Part shown: one piece after another, positions 1 to 10,673 of the stretch
Position numbering within the stretch: position 1 is the stretch's first letter
How the letters are laid out: each line of letters begins with the position of its first letter
Assembly (NCBI RefSeq): GCF_026210795.1
Contig: NC_089450.1
Location: forward strand, 1,612,001-1,676,000
Length of the DNA stretch: 64,000 nucleotides
Direction of reading: 5' to 3'
Origin: Rhizophagus irregularis
Lineage: Eukaryota; Glomeromycota; Glomeromycetes; Glomerales; Glomeraceae
Program-made: the position numbers and the translations under genes
Notes under the pieces: generated by a model
Database searches by the model: none
Seen by the model: the letters and a program-made list of their open reading frames with translations, nothing else
What the model was told of the DNA's origin: nothing

Positions 1-109
1 TAAATTTTTTATTTTGAGAAAAAATTATAAAACGTATATTACCAAATATTGTAATAATTGTTGTACAATATTTCAAATTAGTATATATAAGGTAAATATT
101 AAATTTTAT

Positions 110-310
110 ATACAATTTTACCTTATTATTTACCGAAACATTTGTAAACTTATATTTGATTTTACCTTATAAAACCGGAAACCTATTTTAACTTTACCTT
201 ACATATCCGGAGACCTTTATTTGTCATATATATAATTTTACCTTTATCTATTAAGAGACCTAAAATTTTTTTTTAATATAAATTTTACCTTATATTTTCG
301 GAGACCTCTA
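110..310. repeat. Degenerate short tandem repeat (about 45-50 bp period)
   Basis: Four to five imperfect copies of a unit that begins near TTTTACCTTAT and ends CGGAGACCT follow one another here (near 120, 164, 193, 237 and 285). The last copy overlaps the end of the BED-finger ORF on the other strand, so the repeat may be the decayed downstream part of the same element. Confidence 0.55.
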
Positions 311-596
311 TTAGAAGTAAGCGGGGTCCTGTCTTCAATAAGTTGTTTTTTGATTCTGAAACTGTCTGAGTAGATGAAAGGGTAAGTTGTTGTGTTTTAT
401 TCTGGCTTTCTTCTTGACTTCTTACATTAAAAATGTGTTTCTGACTTTTACAATGATTATCTACAGTAGATTTACACTTCCAGTCTATAGAAATATTGCA
501 ATGATTGCAAAAGAGAACATTGTCATCTACTCGAAAAATATCTTTATATTCATTACATCTAGTATAAACTGATGAGGTTTTTTGTTTTTTTGGCAT
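285..596 (-). CDS. CGGBP1-like / hAT-type BED zinc-finger fragment
   Basis: A 103-residue reading frame starts at the ATG at 594-596 (protein MPKKQKTSS...). It has a conserved pattern of CNHCN, then about 15 residues, then HCKSQKH. This is the C-x2-C...H-x4-H zinc-binding arrangement of the BED-like finger found in CGGBP1 and at the N terminus of many hAT transposases. No catalytic or dimerisation domain follows; the frame stops in a short tandem repeat. It may be a stand-alone domesticated DNA-binding protein or a truncated transposase. Family assignment is from the motif and general similarity. No introns are evident. The upstream in-frame codons 597-638 are open but unlikely to be used because MPKK is the usual start for this family. 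Confidence 0.6.
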   Translation of the reverse strand: MPKKQKTSSVYTRCNEYKDIFRVDDNVLFCNHCNISIDWKCKSTVDNHCKSQKHIFNVRSQEESQNKTQQLTLSSTQTVSESKNNLLKTGPRLLLIEVSENIR

Positions 597-1394
597 TGCG
601 AAAGAAAAAAAGATGATCGAACTGATAATCTGTAGCAAATTAAATATGTTTTACTGCGGATTATGCGTTCTGATATGGGATAATTTAAATTATGTGATTT
701 TATGATGCGATTAACTTAAATTATGCATTTATCACATAATTATGCATTTAACGTGATATTATGTGATTGCATAGAATCATCGTCCCTGACCTAAACATAG
801 CCCATTGTTTTTTTTCACACCCCATCCTGATCACACCCCTTCAAAAATAAAGCCCACAGCACAATCAAACCTAAGAACACCAACTAACCGACTTGCATTA
901 AAAATGCTTAATAAGGGAAAAAAGGCATATTACAAAAAACCATATAGCGCAAACAAGCACAAAAGCCTCACCAAACCCCCAAACAGTAAATAAGAAACCT
1001 GCAATCGTGATGAGAAACAAAGGTCATGAGCTATATCAAAAAAAATCGCATATCACAAATAAAATCCAGAGCCTCACCAAGTTCTCAAATAACAAATAAT
1101 TAACAAGCATTTGCAACAAGAAATAAAAGCCAGCTAGCATACCAAAAAAAACTCGTATAGCAACAATAAACCCAAAATGGAAAAGAAGAAGAAGCAAGCT
1201 GATAGGCAAATAAAAATAGAAAACAAAAAAAAAAAGGAAAGAAGAGCACCGTAACAAATACAACAATAAGTAAGTAAAAAGAAAAATGTAAAAAATAGCC
1301 ACTAAAATAGTGTAGAACAATAAGAAACAAATACCCCGGTAATATGACGGTAACAGATAACAGTTTAGCAGTAACTAGGTAATAATTTAGTGCA
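597..1394. other. No gene recognised; strand-biased C-rich block
   Basis: From about 790 to 1340 the plus strand is rich in A and C and poor in G, unlike the A/T sequence on both sides. Antisense frames give Phe/Leu-rich translations that look like composition artefacts. The edges are diffuse and no terminal repeats were found. From about 650 to 780 there are several copies of ATTATGNNATTT-like words (ATTATGCATTTA). Confidence 0.4.
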
Positions 1395-1428
1395 ACTAGG
1401 TCATAATATATATATATTATGACCTAGT
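1395..1428. repeat. Perfect 34-bp palindrome
   Basis: The 17-base arm ACTAGGTCATAATATAT is followed directly by its exact reverse complement, with no spacer. It lies at the downstream edge of the Tigger remnant. It could be a cruciform or a fold-back junction left by transposon rearrangement. Confidence 0.85.
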
Positions 1429-1429
1429 A

Positions 1430-2465
1430 ATGTTAATAAAAGCGTGATTCTGTTTTTTGATTTTTTCGTTCCAGAAAGAGGACCTGTAGATAATGTTTTA
1501 GAAGGTTCCAATTCCCAATACAATCCTAAAAGAAATACATTATTTAATAAATTTAAAATAATATTGATCAGTATAATAAACATAATCTAAATTATTTAAA
1601 ATTCCAAGATTTCTCAATAATCACCTGTTTCATCACAATTAAATACATCTTCAAGATCAAAATTACTAATTAATTCCTGTAACTTTTCTCTTTTTTTGAT
1701 TAATTCTTCTTCACTTGGTTCACTCCGTACTTTCCCATGTTTATTATATTGCTTGATATTATGTTTTTTTTAAAAATTGTTTAACCATCTAGCTAACCCA
1801 ATAAAGCCTTCAATATTTATTAATCTTGCAAAATCAAAAGCTTTAGCTATGATAATTTCTTCTGTTATAATTCTATTAGCAGATAAAGCATTTGTAATCA
1901 AATTGCCAAAGCTTCTTCTAATTCAGGAAATTTTGGCAATTTTTCTCTTTGTTTAGCTGTATTAAAATCATTAAGTTCTATATTTAACCATTTTTCTTTG
2001 TTTTTCAAAATATCACAAATGGTATTTTTTTTTACACCAAATTTTTTTCCTATTTCTTTTTGTGATAATGATGGATTTTCATTATGAAGCAAACATAACT
2101 CTTTATTTTCTCCAAAGATTAGAAATTTTCTTTTTTTTAATGTTGTTTCATTATTTACCTTTTTTTTTTTAGTTCATGATAACGTGGTTATTAAAAAGTT
2201 TGAAGACAAAGAAAATTTTTTTCATTGTTTAATCAATCTAACTGATTCTGACAATCATGTGACCAGTTCGGTATATAAAATTTTTTTTATTATATTTTAT
2301 AATAAACGGTAAATCAATAAAAGTTCAGTATACGTTACATCGAGTTTTATATAAAATTCGGTATATTAAGACTATTTAAATACTATGAAACCAGTTTTTA
2401 AAAAAAAGTTTGGTAAGTCAAGAGTTCGTTACATCATGAGTTCATTATATTAAGATCAGACTGTA
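1430..2465 (-). mobile_element. Decayed Tigger/pogo (Tc1-mariner superfamily) transposon
   Basis: On the minus strand three blocks read like a Tigger transposase in order. First, about 1900-2160 gives a CENP-B N-type helix-turn-helix (ENKELCLLHNENPSLSQKEIG, KKNTICDIL). Second, about 1620-1890 gives a CENPB-type second HTH (ITEEIIIAKAFDFARL, GFIGLARWLNNF) followed by VFNCDETG, the first Asp of the DDE catalytic core. Third, about 1430-1530 gives LYWELEPSKTL, SGTKKSKNRITLLLT. The blocks lie in different frames: there is at least one frameshift after LEEALA (near 1898), another change near 1770, and about 85 bp of unrelated sequence between DETG and LYWELEP. The rest of the DDE domain is absent. 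The upstream end has CAGTCTGATC next to TA at 2454-2465, a typical Tigger terminus; no matching end was found on the other side. It is a dead, truncated copy. Confidence 0.8.
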
Positions 2466-2763
2466 TATACTAAAGTCTACTAAATATTAGCTAAATTTTT
2501 CTATTATTAAAAATAACAACTGTTAAAAAAAATGAAAAAAAAAGACAGTAGACTTTGCAACAAAACTTACACCTTTTAAATTAACTAAATATTCTAGGAA
2601 ACCTACAAAAAAAGTTTTGAAGTTATTCTTTGAAACTTTGTTCAGGAAGTACAATCTAATAATAAAAAATTAAAAAAAGTATTAATAAAAAAATCAATTT
2701 AAAAAAAAAATTTTAAAAAAAGTTTTAAAGTGAAGTAAAACTTTAAAACTTACCAATCTGTTT
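2466..2763. other. A/T-rich spacer, nothing recognised
   Basis: Low-complexity A/T sequence between the transposon terminus and the first hairpin-repeat array. No reading frame or structured repeat supports a feature. Confidence 0.4.
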
Positions 2764-3460
2764 CATTAAGATTTGTATATACTTACGAATCTTAATCTTC
2801 TTTTTTCATTCTTCAAAAATCTGTCTGGGACCTAAAAAAAAAAAAGAACAGTTAGTAATCATTCTATAATATTAAAAATAAAAAATAAACCAAGATTTGT
2901 ACTCGCAAATTTTGGTTCTACTTTATCTGAAGATTGAAGGCCCACCTGAAACCTAAAAAATAAAATAAAAAGAATGGTTAGAACCATTTATAATATTAAA
3001 AAAAATAAATCTAAAGTTTGTAATATAATACTTACAAACCTTAGTTTTCCATTTTCTATTTTTCAGAAGACTATCTGAATCTGTAAAAAATAAAAGGAAA
3101 GAATAGTTAGTAACCATTTGTTATATTAAAAAATATATATAGAATTTGTAGTATAATATTTACGAATCTTTTCAGAACTTGGAAGCCCACCTAAAATCTA
3201 AAAAATAAAAGAAAAGAACAGTTATTAGTAACTATTTATAATATTAAAAAATAAAAAAATCCAAAAGATTCGTACTCATACTTACAAATCTTTAGGTTTT
3301 TCTATTCTTTGAAAGCCTCTCAAGATACCAAACCTATAAAAAAAAAAGAAACGGTTAGTAAACCGTTCCATAATAATAAAAAAAAATAAATAAAAATCAA
3401 GATTCTTATAAATCTTAGTTTCCATTTGTCAGAAGCCCACTGAACCTATAAAAGAAAGAA
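2764..3460 (+). repeat. Two-hairpin tandem repeat array A (about 6 units)
   Basis: Units of roughly 115-130 bp repeat in the same orientation. Each has hairpin 1, an AAGATTYGTA arm, a short loop and TACRAATCTT; then a TTCTTCGGAAGCCCACCTGAAC-like stretch (consensus only); then CCTAAAAAA; then hairpin 2, a GAACGGTTA-like arm and TAACCGTTC-like arm; then ATAATATTAAAAAAATAAA. Hairpin 1 copies lie near 2766, 2891, 3008, 3135, 3255 and 3398. The units are more diverged than in the second array at 31.9-34.2 kb but plainly the same family. Confidence 0.85.
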
Positions 3461-3544
3461 AAAAACAGTTAGTAAATTGTTTTATAAAATAAAAAATAAA
3501 AAAAAAAAATCGTATTTTTTTAATAATTTATTTTATATTTTTTT

Positions 3545-4068
3545 ACTGATTGAGTTTTTTGTACATACCAGTAAATTTTTAAAAATAAATAGAGAAGAGG
3601 GACTTTTCTTATTTGTTTAATTTTAAAGAAACATTTCTAATAATATTTTATTTTTTATTTTTTTTTAAAAAAATGCTAACTAAATGTTGAATTTTAAAGA
3701 TATATAAGAAAAAGAGGCTTTTTTTATTTATTTAATATTAAAGAAATATTTCTAATATTTTATTTTTTATTTTTTTTTTCTAAGAATGCTAGTTTTTTAT
3801 ATATATTAATTTAAAGATAAATTGGAAAGAGGGAAAGTTTTTTATTTATTTAATTTTAAAAAAATATTTTTAATATTTCATTTTATATTTTTTTTTAGAA
3901 ATAAATAAAGAAGAAAGACTTTTTTATTTGTTTGACTTTAAAGAAACATTTCTAATGTTTCATTTCTTATTTTTTTTCTAAAAGTATCAGAATTTTGTAC
4001 ATACTGGATTTTTAAAGGTAAATAAATGGATTTTTTTATTTGTTTGATTTTAATATAATGTTTTTAAT
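3545..4068 (+). repeat. Second tandem array, about 105-115 bp units (about 5 copies)
   Basis: Immediately after array A comes a different repeat. Its shared words are TTATTTGTTTAATTTTAAAG, AAACATTTCTAATATTT, CATTTTTTATTTTTT and TTGTACATACTGG. Copies start near 3560, 3690, 3806, 3898 and 4010. There is no hairpin signature. It may be a second internal satellite of the same element as array A. Confidence 0.65.
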
Positions 4069-4239
4069 GTTTTAACTATACTTTTCTGCTAATTAATTAC
4101 GTTATATTTCGGCGAACGGATCAATTCACTATTTATTATAAAATTACTATAAATTAATTACATCTGTCAAAATACATTACGTCTGTCAAAATAAATTTAA
4201 TTAGTATTTTGTCATTTTGACGAAAAGTATAGTTTTAAC
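4069..4239. mobile_element. 155-bp MITE with 8-bp target-site duplication
   Basis: The 8-bp direct repeat GTTTTAAC occurs at 4069-4076 and 4232-4239. Just inside lie the inverted ends TATACTTTTC (4077-4086) and GAAAAGTATA (4222-4231). The interior is non-coding and contains two copies of CTGTCAAAATA. An 8-bp duplication with short inverted ends is what a non-autonomous hAT element leaves; the superfamily call is inference. Confidence 0.75.
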
Positions 4240-7200
4240 TTTATTTTTTTTATAGAAATATAATTAAAACTTAATCATTTTTTTATTTAGTAATTTAGCT
4301 AATAATATTGAAAAGTATAAAAAATAGTATTTTAAAAAAAAAATAAATAAATAAAAATTTTGTACAAAATTTTTTATTTCAAATTTACAACAATTTCCAT
4401 TTTTTTTAATTATATATTAATTTTATATTATACAGTATTTTATAATTTTATATATATATATAAATAAAAATTCTTTATATTAATTACAATTAAAATATCT
4501 TTTTATTTATTAATTCTAAAATATTATAAATTACTATTATTTGATTTGTTTTAATAAAGAAAATCTGATAAAATAAAATTTAATTTTTTTACAAATAATA
4601 AATGAAAACAGTCCATAAGTGTATTAGATGCACTTCAATGAAAGGGATCTAACAAACTAAATTTCATCTTTTTATAATTTCAGAATTCTAAAATATCTTA
4701 ATTTTTAAAATTAATTTTAATTTTACAGTTTAAGGGAAACTCTCTGGAATGGAAGGTCATTATATTCAATAATAACTGTATAATATTATTTATTTAATTA
4801 AATATATACTTTTATACTTTTAAAATTAAGTATTATTTAAAAATAAATATTCTAACAATTTGGCCAGAATTATAAAGACTTACCTAAATTATGTTTATTT
4901 TGGCCGGAATTATATATGAAGTATATATATAGCAGATAGTATATTATTTATAAAATTTTTTTTAAAAAAATATATTTTTATAATATATATTTAAAAATTT
5001 TAATATTATTAAATTGAATAATAATAATAATAATGTTAAATTAATAACTTAGATATTCTTATAAATTTATAAATTGCAAAAATTTTTATTAAAACAATAT
5101 CTGATATAAAATATTCTTTTAAAAAGATATTTAAGTAGTATATTAACAGTTACTACTAAGATCTAAAGGATTAATATCTTTGTAACTAGCTCAGTACTAG
5201 CCCTATTCAATACAGAATAGGGAAATAATATCATGAATAAAGTTTAATACATATAGGAATTAAAGACAATAGGTTTATACCTAAATAGGATGATTTTAAT
5301 CTTTGAATTAAGACCCTGCGTCCCTGTACTGTCCCTGCCTACTTATAAGGCAAGTTAAAGTTTTACCTACATTAGTATATATTAAATATACATGCGAATA
5401 AATATCCAATATGATAAAATTTTAAAGACGGTTGTGTTACATATATACGGTATTTACTACAGATACTCTGAATAATCATAAAATTTATCTATAATTTTTA
5501 TAATTTTAGCCCGTATGTAAGTCGGTATGTTTTCTTAATATGAACAAACAGTCTCAATATGATTTCGACCCCTGACGAAAATTTTCTTGTTTGTTTCATT
5601 TTTTCAATAATTAGCACTCTTCCTTTAGGATTATAATGATTATAATGCCAAGACTCTTTGGTTGTAAACGTAATATGAGAGAAATCTATTGTAGAAAATG
5701 AATAATGAGATATTGCAAAGGAACTTCACTAAATAAAGGAAATCTCTATTACTCTATAATTTCTACATTTCTACAATACATTACTTTTTGCATTATACCA
5801 TTTACGCGTTAAATTCATTGCTTTATTAAGCTGTCCAATAAAAGGGTATTAATTTAATAATTTAACTAAATTTCAATAGTCATGATACAGTACGGATTGT
5901 TTCGGATTGTTAAAAAAAAACCTATTAAAATCAAATTAACATTTTTAAAAATAACGATTGGTCATCGCGTAAATATATCAAAAAAAGACTTCCGATCGGT
6001 TTTACCTTTTTTTTACAATAATCATGTGATAAAAGTAGAAAATTCCGTTATTTTATTTATATTAATCGACAAATTTTTTTTTAAAAAATGATGTACAGAT
6101 CCCTATTGAATTTGAAATTAAATAAATTATTATTCGCCCTGTTGATTTCAAGTTTTTTTTTTTTATATAATTTTATAATAATCTTCCAACATTCGACCAA
6201 GACTTTGGACCATTTGAAAAGCAGTGATAATCAAATTTTAAAAAAAGATTATTTTTAGTATTTTTAGTGATGAATCATTATTCGTCATATTTGTCAATCA
6301 ATTCAAGTAATTAGACGTCAAAGAAAAAAGACAAAAAAAAAAAATGGTATGATAGGTTATTAAATAATTTTAATTTCTTTCAAGATATTTATTTTTATGA
6401 CATTTTTTTTTTATTTATACTGGGGTAAAAAAAAAAAAAATCACCTATTCGTGTTTTATAACTTTGACTTGCATATATTGAACATATATTATATTGCATT
6501 TTTGATATACAACACGCTAGTCAATGAAAAGTAAGGTGATACTACAGGTTTCAAAGGTGATTAGGTTCAAAAAAAGTTCAATGACATATTTCAATGAGGT
6601 AAAGTGTACTTATCATGTGATAATTAGTCTAAGACAAAAAAGACAAAATTCCCGAATGTAAATTTGATTGCAGGTCGCCTTTTTTATGATAATAATCAAA
6701 AGTAATTTTAATCTAAAAGGAATGTAAAGGAATGAAAAGGATGATACAAATAATAAATTTTAAATAAATTGAAAATTATGAAAAAGAAAAGGAAAAAAAA
6801 AGAAAAAAAAATTTTTAATTTCAGATATCGGCAGGTTCAAATGTAAATCAAATTTGTTACTCGAGATTAATTAATTGCATTTTTTTTTTTCGTATGCATT
6901 ATTTAATGAGAAGTCCATTATAAACCCATGAACGGATGAACCCTTGCCCTGCGTCAAGTTAATCTAAGATAAGAAGTAATCAACCGCTAATGAAAAATTT
7001 CGATGATCTTTTCCTTCTTTTTTTTTTTTCGCTTATCATTTTACCCCCGGTTTCAAATCTAACCAAAAATATTTATTTATGCCGAATAAATAAACAATAT
7101 TTGTTTTTTTGTTTCTTGTTTATTTCTAAAAAGTTAAGAGAATAATATATCTTGCATTTATTTATATTTTGCATTAAAATCAATAATTAATTTTTTTTTA

Positions 7201-8390
7201 AATTTTTTTTTATAAATAAAAGATTCCAAATTCTTTATGAATTGATTCCTTTTAAGTAAAGGATTCCTTTTAAGTAAAAATAAAATGATTTTGGTAAGAT
7301 TAAAAGAAACACAAAATAATTAACTTTTTAAATATTAATACATTTTGCATCACTATTATCATTATAAAAGATGCAAAAGTACATTAAAAGTTAAACTATT
7401 TCCCGATTATTTATATTAAAAAAATAAAAATGTTTGCTTAAGTTTATTTGTTCATTTTTCTAGAAAAAAAAATATATATTATGTAATGTGTTAAATATAC
7501 TGTACATACTGTACATATATATAAATATAAAATATATAATTATGATAAAAATAATCATAATAATAATAAAAACAAAAACATTGTCTTTTGACAATCTATC
7601 CAATAATAGAACGATTATTATCACATCATAAAATTCTATAAAATTCTTTTGGTAAATCTTGATACATGATTTCTAAATATACCTTTTTTTTTACTTGCTA
7701 TATCCATAGCCACCACCTCACCGGTTTCAAATTTTTGTTATGTTGTAAAGGGTAATACCTAGTACGGTAGTACTTCAATGAACAAATATCATTGTAATTG
7801 TTCCCTTAACTACCTTAGAAGAGAGACAAATTGTTACGGTATTTCATAATATTATTTTTGATTGTAACACAAGAAATTCATTTAAATCTACAGCCCATGA
7901 CCAATCTAATCAAAGTTGGAATGCATATGGAATCACCAAAGTCATACGACATCAACCGTACATAAATTTAGAATTTCCTAATAAAGTAATATTTTTAAAA
8001 AACTTTAAATGTTTTATAACCATAATTATAATTTTTCATTTGTTAACCTAATATCTTTTATCATTCAATCAATCCCTTTTATTTCTTTTTTAAACCTAAG
8101 TAATGTATAAATATTAGGATAAATATTAGTATAATATGATTAAAGTTTGTTGCATCATCCCATTGTCTTTTAATTGTAAAACAACTACTAAAAATAAATT
8201 TAATAATGAAAGAAAAAAAAGGCGTTGTTTACTAAAGTTGGTAAAATTAATTTATATTGCTGGACAGTGGACATTGATTTATTTCATGTGACATGACATG
8301 TAAATATTGTAGAACGCGACGTTATACTTCGTCATGTAACGACAGCGGTAGATTCTTCCGGTATTTATACAACGAATAATGTTTACGAAC

Positions 8391-8497
8391 GTTGTTTAAA
8401 TATTATGAAATGTATTATGACCGTTGTTTGAATATTATGAACATTATGAATGTTTGTTGTTTGAATATTATGAATGTTTGATGTTTGAATATTATGA
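8391..8497 (+). repeat. Short tandem repeat, TGTTTGAATATTATGA core
   Basis: The core TTGTTTRAATATTATGA occurs four times (8391, 8423, 8456, 8480) with 24-34 bp spacing and ATGAATG filler. No coding frame crosses it. Confidence 0.7.
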
Positions 8498-9166
8498 GAT
8501 TGTTTATACAACTAAAAAAAACAGGTATAATTACGTTTAAAGTAATTTCATTTAAAGTATATTTAAAGTATATTTATTTAAAATAAACTTTTCATACTTT
8601 CATACTTTTATCCCGTAATATTTACAAATATAGTAATGCTATTACTTTATATGGAACAAAGATATGATAGAAGAAATAATAAATAAAAAAAAAAGTTGAA
8701 ACAATATCTATTTTTTTTTTTAACCCATGTAATCTTAAGTGTATACAAATGTAACATTCTGTAAGCCAACCTTTTATGCTAACCCTTAAACGGTATAATA
8801 ATGCAAATAATGCAGAGTAATGCAAATAATGTAAATAAAGTTTTTTTATCGTTATTATTATTATTTAAGGACTAAATATGGAACAATATAAAATTTTTTT
8901 TTTAAAAAAAAAAAATCTCCCAACTTTTTCCCTTTATTTATTATTTTAATTATAATATAAAAAAAAATTTTTTTTTTTTTTACATCTCCATATAATTGAA
9001 AAAAAATTACATAAATTTGGCCTAAAAAGTTGAAGTTTTCCTTTTTTCAAAAACAAAAAAAAATCAAAAAAAAAATTAAATAAATTTTTTTTCCCTCCTT
9101 TTTTTTTTTTTTCTTTTAAAAAAAAAAGAGCTTTGATAGTTCGAAAAAAAAGGAAAAAAAAAAAAG

Positions 9167-9215
<49 letters not shown>
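9167..9215 (+). repeat. Uninterrupted 49-base poly(A) tract
   Basis: A run of 49 A residues sits inside a 400-bp zone made almost wholly of A and T runs (about 8890-9310), about 540 bp upstream of an F-box gene. The exact length in an assembly is unreliable. Confidence 0.8.
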
Positions 9216-9218
<3 letters not shown>

Positions 9219-9754
9219 GTAGTAGCAATAATAAATAATAATAATAATTAAAATAAAAATAAAATTTCTTATTTTCATTTTTTTTTTTTTTTTTTTTTAA
9301 CAAATAAAAAAAAACCAAGAATCCCTAAAAACCAATCCTTTTAATCGAATAACAAATAACCTTTAATTATATTAATCACTATCCGACATCCGAAATCCGT
9401 CATTATTAAAAAAATATCAATCAACCCTTTCATCAGACTACCTAATTTTTTTATTTTTGTCTTTTCAAAATAAATAATAAATTACTTTAATTAAAATTGA
9501 AGGTCCTTCTATCCTTATTTGTAGATTTTTTTTCTTTTCATGACACAAACACAAAACCACTAAACATAAATATATAAATACTATACATTTCTCGGATTAT
9601 ATTTTTTATTTTAAAAAAAAAAGTATATATATATATATATTTTTTTAGTTCCGATAAAAAAAGTTTCTAAAGTTTTTTTTTAAAAAAAAACATTTATTTA
9701 TTCTTTTTTTATTTTCACCTTTAAAAAAAAAATTAATAATATATATCTAAAAAA

Positions 9755-10673
9755 ATGAGATCAAAATCGATAAAATTATCAGTATCATTACCAAATGAAA
9801 TTGTCTTGGAAATATTCAAACATATACCTTCAAGACAATTAACAAAATTCATGGTACTTTCTCGTGCAATGAATGTTGAAATAAAAAAGATTTTAGTAAA
9901 ACGTTTCAATGATGTCTTTTGGAATCCTCATCGAAGAATTCTGGTAAATATTTTTTTTAAAAGAAAAAATTTTTTTTTTTTCTCATTTTTCCTTTAACTG
10001 ACCTTTTTTTTTTTACTTTTTAATATAGGTAATGATTACACGATACGTATTAGATTTCGTTCCAATACATAATACATTTGATCTTGGATTTAAATCATTA
10101 GATAATGAAAATTTAATTGCAACATTTCAACAAAATTCATCACAACGATCTGGTATGGTTGGTCCTAATAATAAAAGATTATGGGGATTTAAATTAAGAG
10201 GGGATGGAATACTTCGAGAAAATCCATTAAATGAACCTTTAATTTATACTACTTGGGATTCTCCTTATGAACAAAAAGAAACGAGATTATATACTTTTGA
10301 TAGTAATACTGATTCGGCTCATCCTTTTATTAAAACCTTCTTTGTTACCAATGGTGCTGTAAGAATACCTTGTGATGATTGTGAAGAAACCAAAGGTTCT
10401 TGGACCTATAAATTATTTAATAATGATCGTAAAAGAAAAAATGCTAATTTCACTCCAAAAGTTGAATTTGAAGGTAGAAATGAAAAGAAATATAATGGTC
10501 CTGGAAATCATGAAGTTGTTGGAACTTTAAAAACTGTTCGTATACAAGCTCCTATGTTATTAGCTTCTATTGAAGAAAAGAAAAAAGATAGATACGTTGG
10601 TGGTTTAAAATATATTGTTATGGAGGGTGGTCAACATTTATTAAAAAGAAAGAGAAATTGTGTCATATCTTAA
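9755..10673 (+). CDS. F-box-like protein with a C-terminal region of unknown type
   Basis: Two exons, 9755-9943 and 10029-10673, joined in phase 0 across an 85-nt GT-AG intron, give 277 residues. Residues 11-55 (LPNEIVLEIFKHIPSRQLTKF...) match the F-box pattern that docks substrate receptors to Skp1 in SCF ubiquitin ligases. The rest is about 210 residues with many aromatic and charged positions (GPNNKRLWGFKLRGDG, TTWDSPYEQKETRLYTFD, CDDCEETKGSWTYKLF) and a basic tail ending KRKRNCVIS. I do not recognise that part as leucine-rich repeats, WD repeats or Kelch; it is probably a compact beta-rich domain. The final four residues CVIS look like a CaaX box (Cys, two aliphatic positions, Ser), so the protein could be farnesylated and membrane-tethered. 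That is inference from four residues. Confidence 0.75.

Larger units (their letters stand above)
4240..9754. other. 5.5-kb gene-poor A/T-rich region
   Basis: No reading frame here has family resemblance or coding character; short open frames are compositional. Small structures seen: a hairpin at 5201-5222 with arms CCCTATTC and GAATAGGG and a 6-base loop, runs of ATACTGTAC near 7495-7525, and homopolymer tracts that become extreme after 8880. Nothing resembling a tRNA was found. Confidence 0.5.

Noticed and set aside
1036-1330. Hydrophobic minus-strand frames resembling a membrane protein
   Set aside because: Two overlapping frames give equally hydrophobic text, as expected from a C/A-skewed strand; no family pattern or splice context.
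8946-9318. Phe/Lys-rich open frames on the minus strand
   Set aside because: They are translations of poly(A)/poly(T) tracts with no other coding sign.
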